NCBI GenBank assembly: GCA_041485885.1
Contig: JBGPKL010000007.1
Coordinates: 41,404-105,403, forward strand
Reading direction: 5' to 3'
DNA from: JACQFZ01 sp041485885
GTDB taxonomy: Bacteria; Pseudomonadota; Gammaproteobacteria; Acidiferrobacterales; Sulfurifustaceae
DNA: 64,000 nt
Positions 1 to 9,169 of this stretch are shown here, one piece after another; positions within the stretch are counted from its first letter, which is position 1; each line of letters opens with the position of its first letter. A program made the position numbers and the translations under genes. The notes under the pieces are model-generated. The model was not told the DNA's origin. It was given only the letters and a program-made list of their open reading frames with translations, and made no database searches.

Positions 1-305
1 CGGTGGAGATCTGGAATCTGGAGAACGATGGGTCCAGCTGGCACCATCCGGTGCATACCCATTTCGAGGAATTCCAGACGCTCTCCATCAACGGCAGCGC
101 GCCGCGCACTTCTCCGCTGGTCCAAAAGGGCCGCAAAGATGTGGCGAGGCTCGAGTCGCGCGACAAACACCGATTGTTCTTCCGCTTCCGCGACTTCGTC
201 GGCAGGTACCCGATCCACTGCCACAACGTCGTGCACGAGGACCATGCGATGATGGCGCATTTCGAGATCGTCGAATCCGGCGCCGACACCAACACGCGGC
301 CGTAA
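1..305 (+). CDS. Multicopper oxidase, C-terminal end (5' part outside window)
   Basis: The reading frame is open from the window edge, so the true start lies upstream. The 100 visible residues contain HPVHTH (about residues 15-20) and, near the end, HCHNVVHEDHAMM. These are the paired histidine motifs of the last cupredoxin domain of multicopper oxidases, which supply ligands to the type 1 and trinuclear copper centres. The family oxidises metal ions or organic substrates in the periplasm with four-electron reduction of oxygen. The SCO-type copper chaperone begins 22 bases downstream on the same strand, which fits a copper-enzyme operon. The substrate cannot be told from this fragment. Confidence 0.9.
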   Translation, partial: VEIWNLENDGSSWHHPVHTHFEEFQTLSINGSAPRTSPLVQKGRKDVARLESRDKHRLFFRFRDFVGRYPIHCHNVVHEDHAMMAHFEIVESGADTNTRP

Positions 306-327
306 CCAGAGCGAGGAGGATTCGAAC

Positions 328-966
328 ATGAGCGAAATATCCAGAAGAGCATGGCTGGGAATGGCGAGCGCCGCTGCGGCGGCTGGGCTGGTCGGATTGC
401 CGGCATTGCAGCGGGAGAGTCGGGCGGCGAGCTTGTCGCCGCGCGAGGCGATACAGAAACGGAACTTTCCCAACGTAGCGCTCGTTACGCACGACGACGA
501 GCCGGTCCGCTTCTACGACGACCTCATCAAGGACAAGTTCGTGACCATCAATATGATGTACACGAGCTGCAAGGCAACCTGCCCGCTGACCATCGCCAAC
601 CTCGTACGCGTTCAGAAGCTTCTTGGCGACCGCGTCGGGCGCGATCTTTTCATGTATTCGATCACGCTCGACCCGCCGCACGACACGCCCGAGGTGCTGA
701 AGCAGTACGCCGAGACCTTCGGGGTGGCCAAGGGTTGGAAGTTCCTCACCGGAAAGCCGGAGGATATCGAGCTCCTCCGTCGCCGGCTCGGCTTCTCGTG
801 GGCCAATCAGGAAATGGACAAGCAAAAGGACTTCCACACCGGCAACCTGCGCTACGGCAACGAGCCGAACATGGTGTGGGGGGCGGTGCCCGGGATGGCC
901 GAACCCGAGTGGGTCAAGGAGTGCATCCTTTTCGCCGACTGGCCAAAGAAAGTCGCGCGGGCCTGA
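328..966 (+). CDS. SCO1/SenC-family copper chaperone with Tat-like leader
   Basis: This is a 212-residue protein. The N-terminus carries a twin-arginine-like leader (SRRAWLG, residues 5-11, then an Ala-rich stretch). The thioredoxin-like domain contains the copper-binding pair C81 and C85 (SCKATCP) and the conserved histidine H170 (KDFHTGN), the three ligands of SCO proteins. The family delivers copper to cytochrome oxidase CuA or to other periplasmic cuproenzymes. A strong ribosome-binding site (GAGGAGG) precedes the ATG. It follows the multicopper oxidase gene directly, so that enzyme may be its client (inference). Confidence 0.92.
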   Translation: MSEISRRAWLGMASAAAAAGLVGLPALQRESRAASLSPREAIQKRNFPNVALVTHDDEPVRFYDDLIKDKFVTINMMYTSCKATCPLTIANLVRVQKLLGDRVGRDLFMYSITLDPPHDTPEVLKQYAETFGVAKGWKFLTGKPEDIELLRRRLGFSWANQEMDKQKDFHTGNLRYGNEPNMVWGAVPGMAEPEWVKECILFADWPKKVARA

Positions 967-1042
967 TCGATAGGTAAGCGCAGAAAGCGGGCCGGGAGAA
1001 ACTTTTCTCAGCCCGCTCGACGCGGCTTGGTCCTTCGCATCG

Positions 1043-1546
1043 GTGCTTCAGAGCAGACTTCTCCGCGCGGTGACGCGAACCGTTATTGCGGCCAACCTTG
1101 CGATTCCATTTTTGACGCGAGCCGATCCGCTCACGGAACCGGCGAATCTAGCGTGGGCGGAATCTCGCGGAAATATTATCTACACAGCCGGCCGGAGTGC
1201 TTCCGGTCGCCAGCTCATGTTCCGGCTGCTGGGGGCCGGGGAAGGTTTGTTGCCGGCCAAAGGGATCGTCTGCGCGAACTGCCACGGAGTGGACGGCAAG
1301 GGCGGGCGCGAAGGCAATATCATCATGGCCGACATCCAGTACGCGACGCTGACCCAACCGTTGCCCGCCACCCCGCCGTGGCACAGGGCGCGAGCTCCCT
1401 ACACTGACACCCTCCTCGCCCGCGCGATCACACAAGGCATCGACTCGTCCGGACACCAGCTCGACGCATCGATGCCACGTTGGGTGCTTTCGGAATCCGA
1501 GTTGCAGGATCTCTTGGCATATCTGAAGCGTCTCGGACGTAAATAA
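1043..1546 (+). CDS. Secreted mono-heme c-type cytochrome
   Basis: This 167-residue protein has a hydrophobic leader ending near residue 27 and one heme attachment site, CANCH (residues 77-81). A likely axial methionine lies in ASMPRW near the C-terminus. The layout is that of a class I periplasmic cytochrome c used as an electron carrier. The assigned start is a GTG without a good ribosome-binding site; a second GTG at 1070 would leave a shorter leader. It follows the SCO gene on the same strand by 76 bases and probably belongs to the same electron-transfer cluster. Confidence 0.82.
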   Translation: MLQSRLLRAVTRTVIAANLAIPFLTRADPLTEPANLAWAESRGNIIYTAGRSASGRQLMFRLLGAGEGLLPAKGIVCANCHGVDGKGGREGNIIMADIQYATLTQPLPATPPWHRARAPYTDTLLARAITQGIDSSGHQLDASMPRWVLSESELQDLLAYLKRLGRK

Positions 1547-1554
1547 GCGCGGCC

Positions 1555-2679
1555 TCAGCGCCGATTGTTCGTCGCGAACGGGTCCACGTTCGGTTCGCCA
1601 GCATCGCGTGTTCGCGCCCAAATCGCCTTGACCGCGTCGGAAGCGAGATAAACGCGTCCGTCCTTCTCCGTCGCCGCAACGAGCAGACCGGCGTCGACCA
1701 AGCCTTTCAGATCGCCATCGGCCTCGTCGGCAGAGACGCCGGCCGCTGATTGATACTCGGCGCTCGTGAAGCGACGGCCGATCGCGGCCTCCGCAAGCGC
1801 GAAGATCGCGCGCTCGGGCAACCCGCGACGCGCGACTTCGCGCTCGATCGCTTCCCACAACCGGTCGTACTCCCGGCTCCGCCGCTGCAGCATCGTGGCC
1901 TGGTAGAAGTGCGCGGTAAGGCAGAAGCGGATCCACGGACGCGTGTCGCGTTCGGGCTGCCAGGCGCCGCCGTGGACTTCCGTGAGAGCCTTGTCGTACT
2001 CGCCGACGTTCACGCTCATATACTCATCGATGCTCGCGAACGGCGGCGCGGTAATGCCCTCGCGCGCAAGCACCAGTGTGTGCAACGCGCGGGACATGCG
2101 TCCGTTGCCGTCGAGGAAAGGATGGATCGCGGCGAGATTGAGATGCGCCATCGCGGCCCGGATGATCGCAGGGCTCTCGTTCCTCTCATTGAGCGAGGCG
2201 ATCAGCTCCGCCAAGAGCGACGGAATCAATTTCGGAGGCGGAGCCGTATACAGTATTTCGCCGGGAGAACCCTTCCGCACCCATATAGCCCCGCGCCGCC
2301 AGCGGCCGGGCTTCTTCTCGGCATCGTGGCTCGTGATCATGTAATGAAGCGCGCGAAAAATTCCTTCGTCATACGTGAAGTGCGAAGCATCCGCGAGATG
2401 AAGCGCGAAGGTGAGCGCGGCGCGATAGCCGGAAGCGGCCGACCAGATCGCTGCGCTCTCGGCGCTCGGTTCCTCCTCCGCGGCCTCGATCGCGTCCTCG
2501 AAGAGCGCGTTTCCGCCGCCGACGCGCGCCGACATCCGCAGGAGACGGTCATTGATGGCTCGCCAGGTCAGCCCCGGCCACTGCTGCAGCCGGGGTAGGT
2601 TCAATTGTCTGCGGATCGTCTCGATCTCGCCGACGACTTCGGTTTCTCGCTCGCTGAGGGACGGCGTCTGGAACAGCAT
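1555..2679 (-). CDS. Fic-domain protein (putative AMP-transferase)
   Basis: This 374-residue protein carries the full Fic signature HPFLDGNGR at residues 186-194, which includes the catalytic histidine and the phosphate-binding GNGR. Fic enzymes transfer AMP or another nucleotide moiety to hydroxyl side chains of target proteins. The N-terminal region resembles the Fic_N-type extension, and the C-terminal region from about residue 290 looks like a winged-helix module. I do not see a clear S/TxxxE(G/N) inhibitory helix. The gene ends 9 bases after the convergent cytochrome gene and has no obvious antitoxin partner. Its target is unknown. Confidence 0.9.
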   Translation of the reverse strand: MLFQTPSLSERETEVVGEIETIRRQLNLPRLQQWPGLTWRAINDRLLRMSARVGGGNALFEDAIEAAEEEPSAESAAIWSAASGYRAALTFALHLADASHFTYDEGIFRALHYMITSHDAEKKPGRWRRGAIWVRKGSPGEILYTAPPPKLIPSLLAELIASLNERNESPAIIRAAMAHLNLAAIHPFLDGNGRMSRALHTLVLAREGITAPPFASIDEYMSVNVGEYDKALTEVHGGAWQPERDTRPWIRFCLTAHFYQATMLQRRSREYDRLWEAIEREVARRGLPERAIFALAEAAIGRRFTSAEYQSAAGVSADEADGDLKGLVDAGLLVAATEKDGRVYLASDAVKAIWARTRDAGEPNVDPFATNNRR

Positions 2680-2813
2680 AATTAGGATTGGAGGCGCACT
2701 CGGCCGAGCTTACCGCCGCGAACCCTTCTGCGTCCACTTCGCGCTTTCAGCGCTAGCGCCCGCAAGATCAGTTAGCGCGCCAACGTTTTAGAAAGGATCG
2801 CGAAAGCCAGCAC

Positions 2814-3160
2814 TCATGTCACCAACGTCAACGCGCCGGAGATCATGAACAACTGTGCGCCGAGGAAGCGGTACAGGAAGCCCCCGACCAGCAAGCCGAT
2901 GATGCCGGCGACGGCGGCAACGCTGCCGGCGAATCCTTGCACGGTTCCCTGCACGTTTCCGTCCGCCGTCTTCGCCAGAACAGAAAGCAATGAAGGCCAC
3001 ATGATGCCGTTACCCAGCGCGAGCAGCGCGTTGCCGAGGTAGAGCGTTATCGTGTCCTCCGCGCTGAAGAACGGAAAGCTCGCCGCCAGGACGAGACTGC
3101 CGCCGAGGTGCGACCCTGATACCGCAACCCGCCGGACTCGCGGCAGCGCGCATCGGTCCG
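2814..3160 (-). pseudogene. MFS transporter remnant (C-terminal fragment)
   Basis: On the minus strand this stretch stays open and codes for hydrophobic helices typical of the second half of a drug/sugar-type MFS permease. It includes NALLALGNGIMWPS and VQGFAGSVAAVAGIIGLLVGG, and ends at a TGA at 2814-2816. Only about 110 residues are left of a normal 390-420. There is no start codon with a ribosome-binding site in front of the homologous part, and the upstream sequence runs into a palindromic repeat. I interpret it as a decayed transporter gene. Confidence 0.65.
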
Positions 3161-3198
3161 GTTTCCGGTCTCACAGTCCGATGCGCGTTTATCATGCG

Positions 3199-3222
3199 GC
3201 GCAATACGCTTCGCTATTGCGC
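3199..3222. repeat. Palindromic intergenic repeat, copy 1
   Basis: GCGCAATA and TATTGCGC form a perfect 8-base stem around CGCTTCGC, followed by ACGTGAACT. The same palindrome and the same following bases recur at 9105-9128, so this is a short dispersed REP-like element. It lies between the MFS remnant and the cytochrome c peroxidase gene. Confidence 0.7.
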
Positions 3223-3365
3223 AACGTGAACTCGACGATCCTCGCGTTGTCGGCGCCCACCCCTCCGAGTCGGCCCGCACGCCTACTAATTGACAGACGT
3301 CAGTCGGCGCGTCATGATCCGTCGCGCTTCGCGGCCACACCTCCATAGGGACAAGGAATCCAAAC

Positions 3366-4364
3366 ATGAAAACCCGCCTCGCCGGTTTGCTCGTCGTCGT
3401 GCTCGCCCTCGCCCCCGATTGGTCTCAGGCAGCGGAGTTCAAGCTCGCGCTACCGGCGGGGCTGCAAGAGCAGGCGGCCCGCGTGCCCGCCGACAACCCG
3501 ATCACTCCCGAGAAGATCGCCCTCGGCAAGAAATTTTTCTGGGACAAGCGCTGGTCCATCTCGGGGACGGTGGCCTGCGTGAGTTGCCACCAGCCCGACC
3601 ACGGCTGGAGCGATCCTCAGCAGTTCTCCACCAACTTTGCGGGAAAGCCCACGGGGCGCCACGCGCCCACGCTGGTCAATCGGCTGTTCAGCGAGCGCCA
3701 GCTCTGGACCGGTCTGCGCGGCACGCTGGAGGAACAGGCGACGAACGACAGCAATCGCACCGTCGAGAAGGTGATGGAGCAGCTCGGGTCCATCCCCGCC
3801 TACCGGCAGGAGTTTCGCAAAGTCTTCGGTCGCGACTTCGACGCCGACGGTGTCGGCCAGGCCATCGCGGCCTACGTGCGCACCATCGTGTCCGGGAACG
3901 CGCCCTACGATCGCTTCCGCGCCGGCGACCGCGGCGCCATGTCGGCGTCGGCCCGAAACGGCCTGATCCTGTTCGAGGGTAAAGCGCTATGCGTGCAGTG
4001 TCACGCCGGCTTCAACTTCACCGACGAGACCTACCGCAACATCGGCGTCGGCATGGACAAGCCGAACCCCGATCTCGGACGCTACGTCGTCAGTAAGAAC
4101 GACGCGGACCGCGGCGCGTTCAAGACGCCGACGCTGCGCGACGTGGCGCCGCGCGGACCGTACATGCACGACGGCAGCGAGAAGACACTGGCCGAGGTGG
4201 TGGCGTTCTACAACCGCGGCGGCGTGAAGAACCCGTCGCTGGCGTCGAACATCCGGCCGCTCGGACTCACGGCGTCCGAACAGTCCGATCTCGTGGAGTT
4301 CATGAAAGCGCTGACGGGAACGATCGACCCGGAGGTGGGCCGGCCCCCGAACCTTCCTCTATAG
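3366..4364 (+). CDS. Di-heme cytochrome c peroxidase / MauG family
   Basis: This 332-residue protein has a signal peptide (cleavage probably after SQA, near residue 22) and two heme c sites, CVSCH (71-75) and CVQCH (209-213). Its length and two-domain layout match bacterial di-heme cytochrome c peroxidases. The C-terminal motifs FKTPTLRDVA and GPYMHDGS are typical of the family. The enzyme reduces hydrogen peroxide in the periplasm with electrons from a small cytochrome c; some members instead oxidise a protein substrate, as MauG does. AGGGACAAGGAA lies upstream of the ATG. Its proximity to the cytochrome and copper genes suggests shared periplasmic redox work (inference). Confidence 0.92.
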   Translation: MKTRLAGLLVVVLALAPDWSQAAEFKLALPAGLQEQAARVPADNPITPEKIALGKKFFWDKRWSISGTVACVSCHQPDHGWSDPQQFSTNFAGKPTGRHAPTLVNRLFSERQLWTGLRGTLEEQATNDSNRTVEKVMEQLGSIPAYRQEFRKVFGRDFDADGVGQAIAAYVRTIVSGNAPYDRFRAGDRGAMSASARNGLILFEGKALCVQCHAGFNFTDETYRNIGVGMDKPNPDLGRYVVSKNDADRGAFKTPTLRDVAPRGPYMHDGSEKTLAEVVAFYNRGGVKNPSLASNIRPLGLTASEQSDLVEFMKALTGTIDPEVGRPPNLPL

Positions 4365-4395
4365 ACGCCGCCGAGCTCTCAGCCGGCGTAGCCAA

Positions 4396-4502
4396 TGTAG
4401 CCCGGATAGAGCGGAGCGGGATCCGGGAAATTATTTCCATATCCGTCATGCGATTCTTCAGTAACTACAACCTGGATTGCGCTCCGCTTCATCCGGGCTA
4501 CA
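4396..4502. repeat. MITE-like inverted repeat (GTAGCCCGGAT family), copy 1
   Basis: The left end reads TGTAGCCCGGATAGAGCGG and the right end is its imperfect reverse complement, ending GCTTCATCCGGGCTACA. Each terminal arm is about 30 bases, with roughly 45 bases between them. Two 81-base relatives lie at 35329-35409 and 42693-42773. No coding sequence is visible inside. It fills the gap between two convergent genes. Confidence 0.75.
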
Positions 4503-4609
4503 TCGCTCGCAAATAGGCGGCAGCGCACAAATCAGCGCGACCGCTTACCGGCTGCGGCACCAGTTTCTGGCTCAACCCTGTGCCACACCAACCACACGCT
4601 ACGAAGTCC

Positions 4610-5230
4610 CTAGTACCTCTGCGCTACCGCCGGCGTCGGATGCGAAGGAACTGCGGAGATCGCATGTCGCTCGTTAGAAACTACCCGGCGCTTTCGACGC
4701 GCACGAATGAACGTATCGACGCGTTTCAGCGGGATATGATCGCTCGTGTCGCGGCCGTACCAGATGTCGCGAATCAGACCGTACTCGTCCACGAGGAAGT
4801 CGGCCGGCACCAGCGTCGGATGTGCGTTTATCAACGGAACCCCGCCCAAGAAGGCGCCTCTGATCACGCGCGGCAGCTTGAACAGTAGCGCCTTCAGCAC
4901 CGCCGCAGCCGACTGTTCCACGCCGTAGCGGTTGTAGATACCAAGACCGGGGTCGCTGATCATCCGAAACGGCCGCGGATGTTTCGCCACGTATCTGAGT
5001 ACCTCGTCCGCCGGCGAGCTAAAGACCGCGATGATTTCCAAGTCTTGCGCCTGCCAAGCGCGGTACCGATGCGTCAGCTCGTAGATGCGCAAATTGCAGA
5101 AAGGACAACCCGCGTTCCGGAAAAATGACAGCATGACCCGTTTGCCGCGATAGTCTGCGAGCGCGACGGGCCGGCCGTAGATGTCCTGCGTGTTGAAGTT
5201 GATGCTCAGGGCCGGTGGTACCAGGCGCAT
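4610..5230 (-). CDS. Redoxin / AhpC-TSA-like thioredoxin-fold protein
   Basis: This 206-residue protein opens with the thioredoxin-fold signature RVMLSFFRNAGCPFC. The active-site cysteines are C42 and C45, followed by secondary structure typical of peroxiredoxin-like proteins. No signal peptide is visible, so it is probably cytosolic and may reduce peroxides or disulfides. The last 30 residues are basic and low in homologous look, so the ancestral stop may have been lost and the frame extended. Its partner reductase is not in the window. Confidence 0.8.
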   Translation of the reverse strand: MRLVPPALSINFNTQDIYGRPVALADYRGKRVMLSFFRNAGCPFCNLRIYELTHRYRAWQAQDLEIIAVFSSPADEVLRYVAKHPRPFRMISDPGLGIYNRYGVEQSAAAVLKALLFKLPRVIRGAFLGGVPLINAHPTLVPADFLVDEYGLIRDIWYGRDTSDHIPLKRVDTFIRARRKRRVVSNERHAISAVPSHPTPAVAQRY

Positions 5231-5447
5231 CGGTCAGTCTCTCCCCAGTTATTCGGACAGGTTCTGACCCGGAGATACGCGGAGGGTCTGTCGTCGGATG
5301 CGGCCGTTACGGCATGCCGGTCCGCTTAATTCGCGTACTCCTTCCCGCACAGGATCAAGTGCGGGTATATTTCTAAGCTGTAACAATGGTTTTTTGCCGA
5401 GTCTTCAGCGGGCTGCTAGCTTCCGGCACGATCAACAGGGTTTGACG

Positions 5448-5936
5448 ATGGCAACACACACCCCTACTTCGAACCATTCTCCGACAGGATTCGACTTATC
5501 CCCGCCGGATGCCAGCCAACGTCGGCAGCTCGTGGCAGCGCTGACGCCCGAGGAGCGCGAAGTCGTCTTGGAGCACGGCACGGAGGCGCCGTTCTGCGGA
5601 ACGCTGCTGGACAACAAGAAGCCCGGCACCTACTGCTGCCGGCTCTGCGGCTTGCCGCTATTCAGAGCCGGCGAGAAATTCGAGTCCGGAACCGGCTGGC
5701 CGAGCTTCACGGCCCCTTTCGACAAGACCCATCTCACGTACGTAACAGATACGAGCGACGGCATGGAACGAACCGAGATCGTGTGTGCGCGATGCGGCGG
5801 CCACCAGGGACACGTCTTTCCGGATGGGCCGCCCCCGACCGGCCAGCGCTACTGCATCAACTCGGTCTCGCTCGAGTTCGTCCCCGACGGCGAACCGTTT
5901 CCCGACAAGCTCGGCAGGCGCGAACCGAGCAAGTAG
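5448..5936 (+). CDS. msrB: Peptide-methionine (R)-S-oxide reductase MsrB
   Basis: This 162-residue protein repairs the R-epimer of methionine sulfoxide. All family marks are present: two zinc-binding CxxC pairs (C64/C67 and C113/C116), GTGWPSF (81-87), and the catalytic cysteine C136 in RYCINS. The in-frame ATG at 5448 was chosen because the open frame upstream encodes nothing typical of MsrB. There is no signal peptide. It sits alone on the plus strand after the divergent redoxin gene. The pairing of two thiol repair proteins is suggestive but not proof of co-regulation. Confidence 0.95.
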   Translation: MATHTPTSNHSPTGFDLSPPDASQRRQLVAALTPEEREVVLEHGTEAPFCGTLLDNKKPGTYCCRLCGLPLFRAGEKFESGTGWPSFTAPFDKTHLTYVTDTSDGMERTEIVCARCGGHQGHVFPDGPPPTGQRYCINSVSLEFVPDGEPFPDKLGRREPSK

Positions 5937-6196
5937 CATATCTTTCGTTACCGTCGGCGAGCCATCGACCTTCCCGCCGCTCACGGGCTATACATAATCG
6001 CTTCCCTCTTGTCCAACACCGGGCGCGTGACCAACGTTAGACTCAGGCGCTCGTTGAATATGCGGGAGCATGAACGCGGCTGCGACCGACTTAGCGTCGC
6101 CATCGCATTTCGGCGTGAATGAGTCGCTGGGGCTAAACGCCGAACGGCCGCCCGCTTTAACGCGGAATTTGGCTATATATAAGGAGTATGTCCTTC

Positions 6197-9001
6197 ATGG
6201 CGTATTGCAATCGTTCGCGCGCATCAAAGCGCTTTGTTTTCGTTGGCCTGTTAAGTCTGATGCTGACAGCCGCAATGCCGGCGGTGGCACAGCAAACGGC
6301 TCAGCCAACGAAGCCCAACGCCAAGTCCGCACACCTCACCGCACCGGTCAACGTCACTTCGGTTGAAGGCATAACCGAGTACCGCCTCGCCAACGGTCTG
6401 CGCGTTTTGTTGTTCCCCGATCAATCCAAGCCTACGGTGACCGTTAACGTAACCTACCTGGTGGGCTCGCGGCACGAGGGCTATGGCGAAACCGGAATGG
6501 CGCATTTGCTCGAACACCTGATGTTCAAAGGCACGCGCAAAAATCCTGATGTCCCGAAGCAATTCAATCAACGCGGCGCGCGTTTTAACGGTACTACCGG
6601 CCTCGATCGTACGAACTACTTCGAGATTGTGCAGGCTTCACCGGACAACCTTAAGTGGGCCATCGAGCTCGAAGCCGATCGCATGGTCAACTCCAACGTC
6701 GCACGCAAGGACCTCGCGTCCGAGATGACCGTCGTGCGCAACGAATATGAGCGCGGCGAGAATAATCCTGGCAGTGTGCTGTACAAACGCATGCAGAGCG
6801 TAGCGTTCGATTGGCATAACTATCAACACTCGCCGATCGGCAATCGCTCCGACATCGAGAACGTGGCAATCGATAACTTGCGGGCGTTCTATCGCCGCTA
6901 CTATCAACCGGATAACGCGGTGCTTTTGGTTGCCGGGCAGTTCGATGCGGACGCGGCACTGCGTTTGATCGCCAATTCTTTTGGAATGATTCCGAAACCA
7001 ACGCGCGCGCTTCCCACCTTGTGGACGGTAGAGCCGACGCAGGACGGGGAACGCATGTTCGCCGTGCGTCGCGCCGGCAATATTCAGATGGTCATGTTGG
7101 GCTACAAGATTCCCAGTGTGTTGCATCCGGACGCGATCGTACTTTCTTACGCGGACACTATTCTCGATCACGCGCCCAACGGTCGCCTGTATAAGCTATT
7201 AGTCGAGACCAATAAGGCTGTCTCCGTGTCCGTGGACACAGCCGGCAGCGTCGACCCCGGCTTGATGACGATAACGGCGACGGTACGAGAAGGCGAATCG
7301 TTGGAGGACGTGCAACAGCTATTGATCGACGCGGTCGAGAATTTCTATCGGACGCCGCCGACGGACGAAGAAATCAGCCGCGTACGCGTGCTCCGTGAAA
7401 AGACTTTCGATGAAACCATGAGCTCACCGGTATCCTTGGCGATCGCGCTGAGCGAATCCATCGCCGCGGGTGATTGGCGCTTGTGGTTTTATCAGCGCGA
7501 GCGCGACAAAGCCGTGACATCTGCGGACGTCGCACGCGTAGCCAAAACCTATCTGCGTCGCGACAACCGCACCGTCGGACGCTTTTTCCCGACCAGTGAA
7601 CCGGAGCGCGTGCCGGTACCCACCGCGCCGGCGGTCGCCGATGTGCTCAAAGATTTCAAGCCATCGCAAGCGATAGCCGCGGGCGAAGTGTTCGATCCGT
7701 CACCGGCGAACATCGACGCACGCACGCGACGCTACACGTTGTCCAATGGCATGAAGATCGCGCTGCTACCCAAGAAGACACGCGGCGAGACAGTTAACGT
7801 GGTTATGCGATCGCACTTTGGCGATGAGCAATCGCGCTTCGGTAAATCCGCGCTCGAGAGCGTCGCGGGACAAATGCTGACGCGCGGTACCACGCGCTAT
7901 ACGCGGTCGCAACTGACCGATGAATTCGACAAGCTCAAAGCGTCGGGCAGCGTTGGATTGGGCAGTGTAAGGATGCAAACCACCAAGCCGAATCTCATAA
8001 AGATACTGGAGTTGGTTGCGCACGTAATGCGAGAGCCGGCATTCCCGCAAACCGAGCTGGATCAGCTGCGCAAGCAATGGATCGCCGGTCTCGAATCCGA
8101 TAAGAGCGAGCCTGCGGCGCTCAGCGGCGAGGCGTTGGGGAAACACTTTAATACGTATGAGCGCGGCGATCCGCGTTATTACGAGTCGCGCGCGGAAACC
8201 ATCGAAGACCTCAATGCCGCGACCGTCGACAAGCTGCGGCAAGTGCATCGCGAATTCATGGGCTTCTCGAATGCAGAGATCGCCATCGTCGGCGACTTCG
8301 ATGACGGTGAAGTGCGTGCCGTGCTTGACCGATTGTTTGCCGACTGGATAAGTCCGGTTCCGTACAAACGCATCGAGGAACCGTATCGGGCGATAACGTC
8401 CGTCAACCGGACGATTGAGACGCCGGATAAAGAGAACGCGGTGTTTCGCGCACAGATGTTGATCGAGATGCGCGAAGACGACAAAGACTTTCCTGCCCTG
8501 ACCTTAGCCAATTACATATTCGGCGGCGGAGCCGGATTGAACGCGCGCATCTCCAAGCGAATTCGCGGCAAGGAAGGGTTGAGCTACGGCGCGAACACGT
8601 CGCTCGCCGTATCCAACCTCGATCGTCGTGGCATGTTCAGCGCGTCGGCAACCGCTGCGCCACAGAACATCGCCAAGCTCGAAGCGATCTTTCGCGAGGA
8701 GCTCGATAGCGCGCGGCGCGACGGCTTCACGGCGGAAGAATTGTCAAATGCCAAGTCCGGATTGCTCGCTTCCCGCCGCCAAAGCCGCGCGCAAGATGGT
8801 TTCGTGGCGAGCTATTGGCTGGAGCGTCTTTACCGAAACGAAACATTCCTCAAGGCCACGGAAATGGACGCCAAGCTCCAGGCTGTCACGTTGGACGAAG
8901 TGAACGCGGCGTTTCGCAAATATATCGATCCCGACAAACTCGCTATCGTGAAAGCGGGCGACTTCGCCAAGACGGCAAGGATCAGTGCGGCTGGAAAGTG
9001 A
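6197..9001 (+). CDS. M16-family zinc metalloprotease (secreted, two M16 domains)
   Basis: About 934 residues with a Sec signal peptide ending in AVAQQ. The inverted zinc motif HLLEH lies at residues 103-107, and the third ligand is expected in the ELEADRM segment about 75 residues later. The second half repeats the M16 fold but lacks the zinc motif, as usual for pitrilysin-type proteins where it forms the other shell of the chamber. The ATG at 6197 is preferred because AAGGAG at 6181-6186 is then 10 bases away; the ATG at 6188 is only one base from it. The protein probably degrades peptides in the periplasm. No M16 partner subunit lies next to it. Confidence 0.92.
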   Translation: MAYCNRSRASKRFVFVGLLSLMLTAAMPAVAQQTAQPTKPNAKSAHLTAPVNVTSVEGITEYRLANGLRVLLFPDQSKPTVTVNVTYLVGSRHEGYGETGMAHLLEHLMFKGTRKNPDVPKQFNQRGARFNGTTGLDRTNYFEIVQASPDNLKWAIELEADRMVNSNVARKDLASEMTVVRNEYERGENNPGSVLYKRMQSVAFDWHNYQHSPIGNRSDIENVAIDNLRAFYRRYYQPDNAVLLVAGQFDADAALRLIANSFGMIPKPTRALPTLWTVEPTQDGERMFAVRRAGNIQMVMLGYKIPSVLHPDAIVLSYADTILDHAPNGRLYKLLVETNKAVSVSVDTAGSVDPGLMTITATVREGESLEDVQQLLIDAVENFYRTPPTDEEISRVRVLREKTFDETMSSPVSLAIALSESIAAGDWRLWFYQRERDKAVTSADVARVAKTYLRRDNRTVGRFFPTSEPERVPVPTAPAVADVLKDFKPSQAIAAGEVFDPSPANIDARTRRYTLSNGMKIALLPKKTRGETVNVVMRSHFGDEQSRFGKSALESVAGQMLTRGTTRYTRSQLTDEFDKLKASGSVGLGSVRMQTTKPNLIKILELVAHVMREPAFPQTELDQLRKQWIAGLESDKSEPAALSGEALGKHFNTYERGDPRYYESRAETIEDLNAATVDKLRQVHREFMGFSNAEIAIVGDFDDGEVRAVLDRLFADWISPVPYKRIEEPYRAITSVNRTIETPDKENAVFRAQMLIEMREDDKDFPALTLANYIFGGGAGLNARISKRIRGKEGLSYGANTSLAVSNLDRRGMFSASATAAPQNIAKLEAIFREELDSARRDGFTAEELSNAKSGLLASRRQSRAQDGFVASYWLERLYRNETFLKATEMDAKLQAVTLDEVNAAFRKYIDPDKLAIVKAGDFAKTARISAAGK

Positions 9002-9104
9002 GTGGAATTGCAGACAAGGCAGGCGTGAACAAGGAGTGGTGCACTGTCCTTTACTTGAGCGACCCATCGACTTCCTCCCACATCGCGCTGGTCATGCGCA
9101 TGCG

Positions 9105-9128
9105 GCGCAATCCGTTTCGCTATTGCGC
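9105..9128. repeat. Palindromic intergenic repeat, copy 2
   Basis: GCGCAATccgtttcgcTATTGCGC followed by a few bases and ACGTGAACT. It matches the repeat at 3199-3222 in stem and in downstream bases. It lies between two convergent genes and could act as a transcription barrier, but there is no T-run. Confidence 0.65.
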
Positions 9129-9169
9129 CTACGTGAACTTCCCGCTTTAACGGATGTGCGACAAGCGCC

